From assembly GCF_004138135.1 (NCBI RefSeq), contig NZ_RYFD01000006.1:56790-120789 (forward strand): 64,000 bases of DNA, written 5' to 3'. The notes beneath the pieces were generated by a model. The model did no database searches. It saw nothing but the letters and a program-made list of their open reading frames with translations, and was not told the DNA's origin. Shown piece by piece: positions 9,206 to 18,811 of this stretch; position 1 is the stretch's first letter, and each line of letters opens with the position of its first letter. A program made the position numbers and the translations under genes. Source of the DNA: Candidatus Oscillochloris fontis (lineage in GTDB: Bacteria > Chloroflexota > Chloroflexia > Chloroflexales > Chloroflexaceae).

Positions 9206-9874
9206 TTACCCCTTATCGCTATCATTCGTGTGGGTTCGTCGGCGCTGAGTAGGCGCAAAGCGTACCACAAGACTCATACCAATCAAAATCACCCCGATCA
9301 GGAGCCAGGTTGTTGGTGTACCCAGATCACTTGACGTTGAGGTATTGGGCAACGATTGAGGGATCTGAGGGGTCGCAACTGGCACGCTGGTGGGAACAAC
9401 CGGAACCAGTGTTGCGGTTGGCTGGATAACCGGTTGCACCGTAACCGTAGGCTCTGTGCTACGGAAGAAGAGATGGACAACTACCGTATCCCCAGCACCC
9501 ACTGCAACCACCTGTGCAGGCTGAATCGCAGTCCCCTGTTGAGCAGTCAGCACCAGATCGAGCGTATAGTTGCCTGATACCAACCAGATATCGTAGTTTC
9601 CATTTGAGTCAGTACTGATCGTTTGATCCCCAACCGCTACGGTAATACCCGTTGCTGGTATCCCTGTGCGAAGATCAATGACCGTTCCTGTTAGCCGACC
9701 AGGAACAACCGCAGTGGGTTTACGATCCGAACCTTCGCCAGGAAGGCCAGGGCGTGGGGATGGTTCAGGTTCCTGTGCAGAAACTGCTGAGGGCATCGAC
9801 ATTGTCATCATTCCAAGCACGAGTGCCAAGATGCCACACCCCATCAGGATCAAGCTACTCAGGTGTTTTCGCAT
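9206..9874 (-). CDS. Small secreted protein with carboxypeptidase-regulatory-like domain and C-terminal membrane anchor
   Basis: 222 residues. AAGGAAG precedes the ATG by about 5 bases. Signal peptide ~1-34 (ends AVSAQ). A low-complexity Pro-rich stretch is followed by a ~75-residue beta-sandwich of the CarboxypepD_reg type ('GTVIDLRTGIPATGITVAVG', then 'TDSNGNYDIWLVSGNYTL'). A Val/Pro/Thr linker leads to LPNTS (175-179), a hydrophobic segment (~190-204) and a basic tail QRRR. This layout resembles a sortase substrate, but the fifth residue of the motif is Ser and not Gly. It may simply be a type I membrane protein. It lies 85 bases downstream of the giant adhesin gene on the same strand, with a hairpin between. 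Confidence 0.75.
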   Translation of the reverse strand: MRKHLSSLILMGCGILALVLGMMTMSMPSAVSAQEPEPSPRPGLPGEGSDRKPTAVVPGRLTGTVIDLRTGIPATGITVAVGDQTISTDSNGNYDIWLVSGNYTLDLVLTAQQGTAIQPAQVVAVGAGDTVVVHLFFRSTEPTVTVQPVIQPTATLVPVVPTSVPVATPQIPQSLPNTSTSSDLGTPTTWLLIGVILIGMSLVVRFAPTQRRRTHTNDSDKG

Positions 9875-9905
9875 ACGATCTTCCTTGTTCTTACGGCAGA
9901 AGAAC

Positions 9906-9940
9906 GGTGATTGCTGAGGAATAGACCCTCAGCAATCACC
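9906..9940 (-). terminator. Hairpin after the giant adhesin gene
   Basis: Perfect 14-base arms (GGTGATTGCTGAGG and its complement) with a 7-base loop, placed in the 85-base gap between the adhesin stop and the start of the small anchored protein. No clear T-run follows on the minus strand. It could end or attenuate transcription, or protect the 3' end of the long mRNA. Confidence 0.5.
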
Positions 9941-9959
9941 ACCATCTCACAACCCAACG

Positions 9960-12900
9960 TTACGGACGCGTATAGTTCCGATTGGCAGGCACTTCCTGAA
10001 GCGGAGCCGCTTGGGCATTCGGCGTCAAGACTATCGTCTTTTCAGCCCGGTTATTGGCCTCGTTCGACTCAATAACCGCACCGTTGGGATCGCGAACGGT
10101 TCCGTTGGCACTCCGGTTCCAGCTATCAACATAGGCGTACAGCTTCTGCGTCCCGAGGTTGAAGAAGCCTTGCCAGTTGGTAGCGGTCAGAGTGAAACCA
10201 TTCGGATTGGCCGCACTCTGTGGGTTGCTATTCAGCACCACACTCTGCCCAGGAGCCAAGGTTCCGGTGTAGTACCAAGCGAGACCAAGGCACGGGTTCA
10301 TCGAACAGAGCTCGTACCACGGCTCGTTTACCTGCGGCGCACGGCTGGGCTGGATGTAGAAGTCTACCCAGAAGTTCGTGGCCGATATCTCACCATTGTT
10401 TGTCACCGTCACCTCGATGGCAGCCGGACCGCGCACCTTGGGGCTGGTTGGGTTGACCGTGAAGTCCACCACCAGCTCCGCAAAGGCCGAGCGCACCACC
10501 AACGGCAAGTAGACACGATGCGGATTCACCTCAATGGTGACGGTTGCTGTTGCACTTGCCCCGTTGCTATCGGTGATGGTGTAGGTGAAGGTGTCAGACC
10601 CCATGTAACCGGCAGTAGGCGTATAGGTCACCGTAGTTGCATCGAAGATGACACTCCCGTGCGTTCCCTGTGTAACCGCTGTCACATCGAACGTATCATT
10701 ATCCAGGTCACTGTCGTTGTCCAGTACGGAGATAACGACATTACCACTATCTACCACCAGATCACCAGTGTCATCAACAGCCACCGGGGTGTTGTTGAGC
10801 ACCATACCCTTGGTCTGTGCTGCGCTGGCACCACCATCACCATCATCAACAATGAACGTGACTGTGCGCACAAGCGAGGTGGTCGTTGTTGCGTTAGCAA
10901 AGGTGATGTTCTGCATCAGGGCTTGAACAGCCGCTGGCGTGGCAGCCGCACTGTTAAAGGTGATGACGAGCGGATTCGGATAGCTGCCACCACTCATGGT
11001 ACCGATGACAACACCACCATAGGAGATGTTGGTTCCCGCTACCGTGATTGCGGTTGGGCCAGCAGGCTGGCTATTGACGCCCAGGATGTCCCCACTGGTG
11101 CTGGTTGCAGCATCCAGCGAGACCTGCAACTGGCCACCATTCAGATCCGACGAGTCACCGTCGGTCAGGGTAGCCGCCGCATCAATCACGACCGCTGGGT
11201 CAGGCAGGTTGTAGGAGGTCGTCCCAGCGCTGGTGGTCACCACTGGTGCGTCATTCTCACCTGTGATGACGATTGACAGGGTTCCAGGAACCGAATTGAT
11301 TCCGTCCGAGAGCGTGAAGGTGAAGCTATCGCTGGTCGTGTTGGTGCCATCATGCGTGTAGGTGACCGAACCAGCGTCCAACTGGGCCTGGGTAAAGGTT
11401 GTACTAGAGAGTGTTCCATTGGTCGGGCCAGAGGTCACCGTGTAGGTCAAGTTGGCTGGCAGCGTGTCAGGGTCAGTGGCACTCAGCTCACCAACGAAGG
11501 CCTTGGTTGCACCTTCACTCACCGTGAAGGTCTGCGGTGTCACCGTTGGCGCATCAGCCAGCGGCGTGATGTTGATCTGGATCTGGGCATACGGGCTGTT
11601 CTCTAAGCTTGGGCTGCCAGTATCCCAGGCGATGATGTGCAGGGTACGCGCTGCGGGCGGTGTGTAGGATGTATTGTCATAGGTGAGTGATCGCAACACC
11701 GTCTGCATGTCGGCGAGAGTGGCCGGACCAGGGATGGTCAGGATGCCAGTTGACGGATCGTATGACGGGACAATGCTACCTACCGTCGAGGCACCCAGCG
11801 ACTCACCCGCCAATTGGGTGTACGGAGCAACGAACTGGACGTAGGCACGGTCAATGGTATCGTTCTCTGGATCGGTGAGTACCAAGCCAGAGGCAATCTG
11901 CTGGGCACCCGTGCGCTCGTTATAGGTAAAGGTGCCATTGATGCCGGCTGCACCACCATTGGCGTCGGCCACCGGCGGCTCGTTGACGTTGGTGATGGTA
12001 ACTGGCACAACGAGATCAACCTCATGACCAACCTGACCATCCCAGATCCGGATCGTGAAACTGGTGGAAGTGATCGTATCGGCGTCGAATGCCGTATTGA
12101 GTGTGACGTTACCACTCGCATCTACACTGAAGGGCGAGACACCCTGCACTGAGAACTGGATAGGATCAAGGTCGCTATCAGCCGCAGTGATGGTACCAAC
12201 AAGGCCAGTGTAGTTCTCAGCGACGGTGAATGCTAACGGCACAGGCCCGGTCACGTATGGTGGATCGTTAGCATTGGTGACGTTGATCGTGATGGCGATG
12301 GTGGTCGTATCCAGACCATCACTGATAGCTACATTAAAGACGTAGGGGTTCGGACCGAACGTCTCATAGTCCAGCGGCAAGGCTACACTAATGTTGCCCG
12401 CGCTATCCACTACAAACGGACTTGGGGAGAGCGGATACGCGGCGACACTGAAGGCCAACGCATTTGGCCCATCAGGATCTGGGGCAACCACTATCGGCCA
12501 TGAGAAGCCAACTGCGGTGTTCTCAGGGACATCGAAGGTCTGAGGAGCCGCGATTGGCGCGTCGTTCTGGGCTGTAATGGTGATGTTGAAGGTGCCAGGG
12601 ACAGGTGTGTTCACACCATCACTCAGCGTGAAGGTGAAGCTGTCGCTGGAGGTATTAGTCCCGTCATGGGTGTAGGTGACAGTCCCAGCAGAGAGTTGCG
12701 CCTGGGTGAAGGTCGTTGCGGAAAGGCTTCCGTTACTTGGTCCACCCGTCACCGTAAAGGTCAGGTTGGCAGCAGCCGTATCCGGGTCGCTGGCGCTGAG
12801 AGTCACCGGATTGGTGCTCCCCTCAGATACCGTCATGCTGGCGTTACCAACCACCGGCACATCATCCACCGGGGTGATGGTGATCGTAATCGTGGCGAGC

Positions 12901-15900
12901 GGGATGTTGTCCAGTCCACCAGCATCCGAGGCGGCGATCCTCACTGTGCGTGGCGTGTTGGGCGTGTTCGATGTGTTGGCGTAGGTGAGCGTGCGCAGGA
13001 CATCCTGCATCACCGCTGGCGTTGCTGGCCCAATGAGGGTGAGGGTGCCCGTGCCAGAGAAAGCTGACACCCCACTGCTTCCCACATTCACCGCCAAGGT
13101 CTCACCGGGTTGGACAGAATCGATCTGAACCACCACCGCAGGGATGGTGTCGCCTGCATCGGGATCAGTCAGATCCAGGTTCGGAGCGATAAGGGTTGCC
13201 GGGTCCTGCTCGGTATAGGCAACCGCGTTGTTAATACCATCACCAGGACCATTGCCATTGGCGTCCACCACTGGGCGCTCGTTCACATTGGTCACGTCGA
13301 TCGTCACCGTGACCGGCACCGGAAGAGCCACCCCATCCGAGACATTCACCGTGAAGGTGTAGCTCGGAGTCGTCTCCCGATCCAGGGCACCATTGACAGT
13401 AATCGCACCGGTCGAAGTGTTCAGGATGAAGACAGCGGGGACATTGGTATCGTCATAGGTCAGAGGACTATCAGGATCAGTGGCAGTCACCGACATCACG
13501 GGAGTACCCACTGTCGCATCCTCAGCAACCGAGCCGGACTGCGGCGAGCTTGCTGTTGGTGCGTCGTTTTGTGGGGTAACCGTGATGGTGAAGGTTGCCT
13601 CTGGCAGCGTGGTCGTGCCATCACGCAGCGTGAAGGTGAAGCTGTCGCTGGTGGTCTCACTTCCGTTGTGGGTGTAGGTGACCGTGCCAGCCACCAGATC
13701 GGCCTGGGTGAAGGTCGTTGCGGAAAGGAGGCCATTGATAGGCCCACCCGTCACGTCAAAGACCAGATCGGCATTCGCCGTGTCCGGGTCGCTGGCGCTG
13801 AGTTGCGCGGTGGTGATGGGGCCACTCCCACCCTCAAGCACCGTCATACCGTTATTGGTCAGCGTCGGTACATCATCTATCGGGATAATGGTGATGCTAA
13901 CCTGCGGAACAGCGGAATTGTTACTCGCTGGCGGGGCACCTGCATCGGTCGCAGTGATCGTCACCACCCGTAGCGGTAAGGGGATCGAAGACGCATTGGT
14001 GTAGGTGAGGGAGCGCAGCACCGTCTGCATCTCCGCGAGGGTCGCTGGCCCGGTGAGGGTGAGCGTACCCAAGGTCGGATTGTAGGACTTGATAACCGGA
14101 GTCCCGGCCACGGTGACATCCAAGGTCTCATTGGTACCGTCAATCGGAGCCGTGATCTGGAGAACCACCAGGGAGATGGCGTTATTCTCCGGATCGGTGA
14201 GCGTCAGCGCCGAGGCAATAGGAGTTGCCGGTGCACGCTCGGTATAGGTAACCGAGGCATTGATACCAGCAGGCGCACCATTGGCATCAACCACCGGCGC
14301 CTCGTTGACATCGGTGATCGTCACCTCAACCTGAACCGTCGTCGTTCCACCAGCACCATCCGAGACATCTACATCAAAGATGATGGTATTGTTGGGCAGG
14401 AGCGCCTCATAGTCCAGACCCGAAGTGAGGCTCAGCGTTGCCCCACCGGGAGTTGGCGTGAGCGTAAAGCGTGCATCGCCTGAGATATAGGCCAGTGCTG
14501 GCCCATCAACATCGCTGACAAGAACTTCCCCAACCGGCCCGGAAGTATTCTCCGCAATCGAGAAGGACTGCGGCGAGGCTGCCGTTGGCGCGTCGTTCAG
14601 TGGGTTAACCGTGATGTTGAAGGTTGCTGCTGGAAGCGTGGTCGTGCTATCACTCAGCGTGAAGGTGAAGCTATCGCTGGTGGTCTCACCACCGTCGTGG
14701 GTATAGCGGATACGATTATTCGCCAGATCGTCCTGGGTGAAGCCAGTAACAACTACCCAAGCACTACCGTTCCAATACTCAAGCTGCCCATTGAAAGGCC
14801 CACTCTGAACCGTAAAGGTCAGACCAGCATCAGCAGTGTCCGGGTCAGTGGCGCTGAGATTCGTGGTGGTGATAACACCACTCGCACCCTCATCTACACC
14901 CGCACCGTTATTGGCCACTATCGGCGCATCGTCCTCCGGTTCGATGGTGATCGTAATCGTGGCGGGCGGGATGTTGTCCAGGCCAAGGTAATCAATGGCG
15001 GTAATCGTCACGGTGCGTGGCGTGCTGGGATCGTTAGATGGATTGAAGTAGGAGACCGAGCGCAGGACATCTCGTAATTCAGAAAGTGAATAAAATGGAT
15101 CGTAAGTAGTAATAGTGACACTACCAGATCCAGGGGTATAGATAAAATCAGACGGCGTATATGGTACTACCAACTGATCATCCGGCTGTGGATTCGTGAT
15201 CTGAACCACTACATGAGTGATATAGCTGTTTGGTAGCAAACTATCAGGATCAGTCAGTTCCAGGTTCGGAGCGATTGGGGTTGGCGGATACTGCTCGGTA
15301 TAGGTGATCGTGTTGTCAATACCATCACCAGAGCCATTGGCGTCCACCACTGGGCGCTCGTTGACGTCGGTGATGTTGATCGTCACCGCGACCGGCACCG
15401 CAGGAGCCACACCATCCGAGACATCTACCGTGAAGGTATAGCTCGGAGTCGTCTCCCGATCCAGAGCACCAGCGACGGTAATCACACCAGTCGAAGTGTC
15501 CAGGCTGAAGACAGCGGGGACATTGGTATCGTCATAGGTCAGAGTACTATCAGGGTCAGTGGCAGTCACCGCCATCACGGGAGTAGTCGGAGGCGCATCC
15601 TCAGCAACCGAGCCGAACTGCGGCGAGCTTGCTGTTGGTGCGTCGTTCTGCGGGGTAACCGTGATGGTGAAGGTTGCCTCTGGCAGCGTGGTCGTGCCAT
15701 CACTCAGCGTGAAGGTGAAACTGTCGCTGGTGTTCTCACCACCGCTGTGGGTGTAGGTGACCGTGCCAGCCACCAGATCGGCCTGGGTGAAGGTTGTTGA
15801 GGAAAGGCTGCCATTGCTGGGGCCACCCGTCACGTTAAAGACCAGATTGGCATTCGCCGTATCCGGGTCGCTGGCGCTGAGCCGTGCGGTAGTGATGGTG

Positions 15901-18614
15901 CCACTCGCGCCCTCAAGCACCGTCATACCTGTATTGGTAGTGACCGTCGGCGGATTATCCACCGGCTCGATGTTGATCGTAATCTGGGCGAGCGGATTAT
16001 TACTTAATCCGGGGGTGCCCGCATCAGTGGCAGTAACCGTCACCAAGCGCGAGGCACTCGGCGTGTTCGATGCGTTGAGATAGGTGAGGGTACGCAACAC
16101 CGACTGCATCTCAGCCACGGTCATTGGGCTAGCTGGAGTGAGAGTGAGGGTACCATTGCCCGAATCGTACACCTTGTTAATCGTGACCGAAGTCCCCGTC
16201 ACCGTCGCATCCAACTGCTCGTTGGTGCCATCAAGTAGATTGGTAATATCTACGACTACCTGAGAAATACGCCCATTATTCGGGCTGGTGGATGCCGCCT
16301 GCTCAGGGTCAGTCAGAACTAGATTAGGCGCAATATTGGCCGCTGGTGCGCGCTCGGTATAGGCAACAATGTCGTCAATACCGTCACCAGCGCCATTGGC
16401 GTCCACCACTGGGCGCTCGTTCACGTCAGTGACGGAGATCGTCACCGTGACGGGCACCGCAGGAGCCACGCCATCCGAGACATTCACCGTGAAGGTGTAG
16501 CTCGGTGTACCCTCGTAGTTTAGAGCACTAGCGACGGTAATATCACCATTAGATGCAAGGTTAAAGACGGATGGGGTATCGCTACTGGTGTAGGTCAGGC
16601 CCGGCCCATCAGGATCAGAGGCAGTCACCGTCATCACGAGAGTAGTCGGAGCCGCATCCTCAGCAACCGAGCCGGACTGCGACGGGGCTGCCGTTGGCGC
16701 GTCGTTCTGCGCGGTGACGCTGATGTTGAAGGTTTCCACTGGCAGCGTAGTCGTGCCATCACTCAGCGTGAAGGTGAAGCTATCGCTGAGGGTCTCACTA
16801 CCGTCGTGGGTATAGCGGATACGATTATTCGCCAGATCGTCCTGGGTGAAGGTTACGAAAGATTGCCACGCAGCACCATCCCAGCGTTCAAGAGAGCCAT
16901 TAGAGGGGTCAGCCACAACCGTAAAGGTCAGGTTGGCATCAGGCGTATCCGAGTCGCTGGCATCAAGGTACGTGGTGGTAATCAAACCACTCCCGCCCTC
17001 ATCCACGGTCAAAGTGGCATTGGTGTCAATCGTCGGCGCGTTGTCCTCCACGTCAATCGTGATCGTGGCCGTAGACGAGTCGAGCGCACCATCATTGGCA
17101 ACGATAGTCACGCTACGGGAGGTGGTTCCAAGAGTAAGTGCCGTGTAATTATAGGTGAGCGTGCGCAGGACAGCCTGCATGTCGGCTGGCGAAACTGGCC
17201 CAGTGAGGGTAAGAACGCCAGTAACAGTATTATAGGAATCAGTCACGCCACTGGTTCCTACTGTCACCGCCAACACCTCAGTGGCTTGGACGCCAGCAAT
17301 CGTCACCGTCACCGTTGTAATCTGATCGCCAGCATCGGGGTCGGTCAGACTCAGGTTCGGTGCGATGGAGATGGGGCCACTGCCAATGGGGCCAAAGGTA
17401 GCCGTGCCATCAATACCAGGAGCGGGACTATCGGCATCCACCACTGGAGCTTCGTTGACGTCGTTGAGTGCCAGCGTAACCTCAATGGTTGTGCTCCTAG
17501 CAGGAGTACCATCATCGGTAATCGTCACCTCGAAGATGATTGGGGTGAACGGTGCCTCATAATTCAGCGCCGTAGCCAGGAACACAGTACCATCCGAGGC
17601 CAAAACAAAGGGGGTTATGGTATCAGATGTGCTATACGTGAAATTAACACTATCAGGATCGGTAACACCAGTGATTGAAGCTGTCTGGAGTGCAGCCGTC
17701 TCTTCATCGAAGGACAGCGTCTGGTTACTCGCAGATGGCGCATCGTTATCATCGGTAATCGTGCCGGTGGCCGAGGTGGGGCCAAAGTTCACGTTGGCCG
17801 AATCGGCAGGCAGCAGTTCGAGGGTAAAGGTCTCAGGCATCTCGTCAATTGCGTCATCAACGAGCGGGATGGAGATCGTAAATGTCGTCCCAGACGATCC
17901 CTTAGGGATGATCAACATACCAGTACTCGTACCGGTATAGTCACTGCCATCGGTAGCGGTTACGGCTACCGTTCGGTAGGCGATACGAATATCATCAACC
18001 GTACTCGCAGCATCTAGGCTGACAACGAAATCTATCGTACCCGCATTCTCAGCGGCAATTGGGTTCGATATACCCGTTACCGCTTGATTATCATCATCGA
18101 AGATAATCGCGTAGGTATCATTAGATACTGGCGTGGTATCGGGAAGTGTCGTATCCGGAAAGACCACCTGAGTACGAACGAAAAATCCCTCGTTTAACTC
18201 ATCAAGGTCATCTGCGATGATAGTAACGGGGAATTGCTTTGCGCTCTCACCAGGAGTAAAGGTAAGCCGCATAGGTACAGCACTATAATCAACGCCTGGT
18301 GCTGCGTATTCAGGATTAGCCGGATCTAGGGGCACAACAACCGCATCGATCACGACCAAATTACCTGCAGGAACAGGGGCTGAGAGTGTGATGTTAAAAT
18401 TCACAACCTCATCACCAGGGCCAGGAGCCGGATCGCGCTCAAAAATTTGAGCCGTTGAGAGCTGAACAGTGATTGTCGGGTTGGCCCAGATCATGCGTGC
18501 GCCAAGGCCAAGCATTCCAAGAACCAGGAGGGAGGACAGGATCATGGCGAAACGAAGCCGTGCGTGTCCGATGCTCACAAGGAGCTGTCTGAGGGGTGAG
18601 GGCAAGTTCTGCAT
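9960..18614 (-). CDS. Giant cadherin/Calx-beta repeat adhesin
   Basis: About 2884 residues from the ATG at 18614, which has AGGAAG 9 bases upstream; a GTG at 18662 (2900 residues) has no ribosome site. Signal/anchor segment, then two Calx-beta domains, then about six copies of a three-domain module: a cadherin-type unit ('VAEDA...DVNERPVV'), a unit starting 'VVDANG..DGI', and a CSPG-like unit ('TVLEGASG...TFTLSDGTTTLP'). A 'VAVDDTGD..VLDND' domain of the tandem-95 type follows, then VYLPLVVR, then a CARDB-like C-terminal domain with a few cysteines. Cadherin and Calx-beta folds bind calcium, so this is probably a large exported adhesin or filament-surface protein. Some modules are nearly identical at the DNA level. 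No anchor motif is obvious at the C-terminus. Confidence 0.85.
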   Translation of the reverse strand: MQNLPSPLRQLLVSIGHARLRFAMILSSLLVLGMLGLGARMIWANPTITVQLSTAQIFERDPAPGPGDEVVNFNITLSAPVPAGNLVVIDAVVVPLDPANPEYAAPGVDYSAVPMRLTFTPGESAKQFPVTIIADDLDELNEGFFVRTQVVFPDTTLPDTTPVSNDTYAIIFDDDNQAVTGISNPIAAENAGTIDFVVSLDAASTVDDIRIAYRTVAVTATDGSDYTGTSTGMLIIPKGSSGTTFTISIPLVDDAIDEMPETFTLELLPADSANVNFGPTSATGTITDDNDAPSASNQTLSFDEETAALQTASITGVTDPDSVNFTYSTSDTITPFVLASDGTVFLATALNYEAPFTPIIFEVTITDDGTPARSTTIEVTLALNDVNEAPVVDADSPAPGIDGTATFGPIGSGPISIAPNLSLTDPDAGDQITTVTVTIAGVQATEVLAVTVGTSGVTDSYNTVTGVLTLTGPVSPADMQAVLRTLTYNYTALTLGTTSRSVTIVANDGALDSSTATITIDVEDNAPTIDTNATLTVDEGGSGLITTTYLDASDSDTPDANLTFTVVADPSNGSLERWDGAAWQSFVTFTQDDLANNRIRYTHDGSETLSDSFTFTLSDGTTTLPVETFNISVTAQNDAPTAAPSQSGSVAEDAAPTTLVMTVTASDPDGPGLTYTSSDTPSVFNLASNGDITVASALNYEGTPSYTFTVNVSDGVAPAVPVTVTISVTDVNERPVVDANGAGDGIDDIVAYTERAPAANIAPNLVLTDPEQAASTSPNNGRISQVVVDITNLLDGTNEQLDATVTGTSVTINKVYDSGNGTLTLTPASPMTVAEMQSVLRTLTYLNASNTPSASRLVTVTATDAGTPGLSNNPLAQITINIEPVDNPPTVTTNTGMTVLEGASGTITTARLSASDPDTANANLVFNVTGGPSNGSLSSTTFTQADLVAGTVTYTHSGGENTSDSFTFTLSDGTTTLPEATFTITVTPQNDAPTASSPQFGSVAEDAPPTTPVMAVTATDPDSTLTYDDTNVPAVFSLDTSTGVITVAGALDRETTPSYTFTVDVSDGVAPAVPVAVTINITDVNERPVVDANGSGDGIDNTITYTEQYPPTPIAPNLELTDPDSLLPNSYITHVVVQITNPQPDDQLVVPYTPSDFIYTPGSGSVTITTYDPFYSLSELRDVLRSVSYFNPSNDPSTPRTVTITAIDYLGLDNIPPATITITIEPEDDAPIVANNGAGVDEGASGVITTTNLSATDPDTADAGLTFTVQSGPFNGQLEYWNGSAWVVVTGFTQDDLANNRIRYTHDGGETTSDSFTFTLSDSTTTLPAATFNITVNPLNDAPTAASPQSFSIAENTSGPVGEVLVSDVDGPALAYISGDARFTLTPTPGGATLSLTSGLDYEALLPNNTIIFDVDVSDGAGGTTTVQVEVTITDVNEAPVVDANGAPAGINASVTYTERAPATPIASALTLTDPENNAISLVVLQITAPIDGTNETLDVTVAGTPVIKSYNPTLGTLTLTGPATLAEMQTVLRSLTYTNASSIPLPLRVVTITATDAGAPPASNNSAVPQVSITIIPIDDVPTLTNNGMTVLEGGSGPITTAQLSASDPDTANADLVFDVTGGPINGLLSATTFTQADLVAGTVTYTHNGSETTSDSFTFTLRDGTTTLPEATFTITVTPQNDAPTASSPQSGSVAEDATVGTPVMSVTATDPDSPLTYDDTNVPAVFILNTSTGAITVNGALDRETTPSYTFTVNVSDGVALPVPVTVTIDVTNVNERPVVDANGNGPGDGINNAVAYTEQDPATLIAPNLDLTDPDAGDTIPAVVVQIDSVQPGETLAVNVGSSGVSAFSGTGTLTLIGPATPAVMQDVLRTLTYANTSNTPNTPRTVRIAASDAGGLDNIPLATITITITPVDDVPVVGNASMTVSEGSTNPVTLSASDPDTAAANLTFTVTGGPSNGSLSATTFTQAQLSAGTVTYTHDGTNTSSDSFTFTLSDGVNTPVPGTFNITITAQNDAPIAAPQTFDVPENTAVGFSWPIVVAPDPDGPNALAFSVAAYPLSPSPFVVDSAGNISVALPLDYETFGPNPYVFNVAISDGLDTTTIAITINVTNANDPPYVTGPVPLAFTVAENYTGLVGTITAADSDLDPIQFSVQGVSPFSVDASGNVTLNTAFDADTITSTSFTIRIWDGQVGHEVDLVVPVTITNVNEPPVADANGGAAGINGTFTYNERTGAQQIASGLVLTDPENDTIDRAYVQFVAPYTQLAGESLGASTVGSIVPSYDPSTGILTIPGPATLADMQTVLRSLTYDNTSYTPPAARTLHIIAWDTGSPSLENSPYAQIQINITPLADAPTVTPQTFTVSEGATKAFVGELSATDPDTLPANLTYTVTSGPTNGTLSSTTFTQAQLDAGSVTYTHDGTNTTSDSFTFTLSDGINSVPGTLSIVITGENDAPVVTTSAGTTSYNLPDPAVVIDAAATLTDGDSSDLNGGQLQVSLDAATSTSGDILGVNSQPAGPTAITVAGTNISYGGVVIGTMSGGSYPNPLVITFNSAAATPAAVQALMQNITFANATTTTSLVRTVTFIVDDGDGGASAAQTKGMVLNNTPVAVDDTGDLVVDSGNVVISVLDNDSDLDNDTFDVTAVTQGTHGSVIFDATTVTYTPTAGYMGSDTFTYTITDSNGASATATVTIEVNPHRVYLPLVVRSAFAELVVDFTVNPTSPKVRGPAAIEVTVTNNGEISATNFWVDFYIQPSRAPQVNEPWYELCSMNPCLGLAWYYTGTLAPGQSVVLNSNPQSAANPNGFTLTATNWQGFFNLGTQKLYAYVDSWNRSANGTVRDPNGAVIESNEANNRAEKTIVLTPNAQAAPLQEVPANRNYTRP

Positions 18615-18701
18615 AGGGAGCCACTTCCTGAGATTCAAGAAAGCACTACACCAAAAGCGCACACCGAGGCGAACATTGATTGAACCTACTAGCTCGCACC
18701 T

Positions 18702-18730
18702 ATAATACCCTGTCTTGGCAAATATCTCAA
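18702..18730 (-). promoter_or_regulatory. Promoter of the giant adhesin gene
   Basis: On the minus strand: TTGAGA (18730-18725), 17 bases, TATTAT (18707-18702). Five of six bases match the sigma-70 consensus in each box and the spacing is ideal. The expected start of transcription near 18695 leaves a leader of ~80 bases before the ATG at 18614. Confidence 0.6.
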
Positions 18731-18811
18731 GTAGCCTCGCTTTCCAAGAGTACCGCTTGCCTATAGCTTCAGGTACTAATTAAAGATAGTACCAAGATAC
18801 AGTTTTCGGAC

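Noticed and set aside
8777..9334. Several open frames of 150-185 codons in the repeat field
   Set aside because: They repeat with the 126-base unit and contain no recognisable domain; they are artefacts of GC-rich palindromes.
9960..18614. Regular DNA repeats considered as CRISPR or satellite DNA
   Set aside because: Repeats are hundreds of bases long, in frame, and encode cadherin-type domains.
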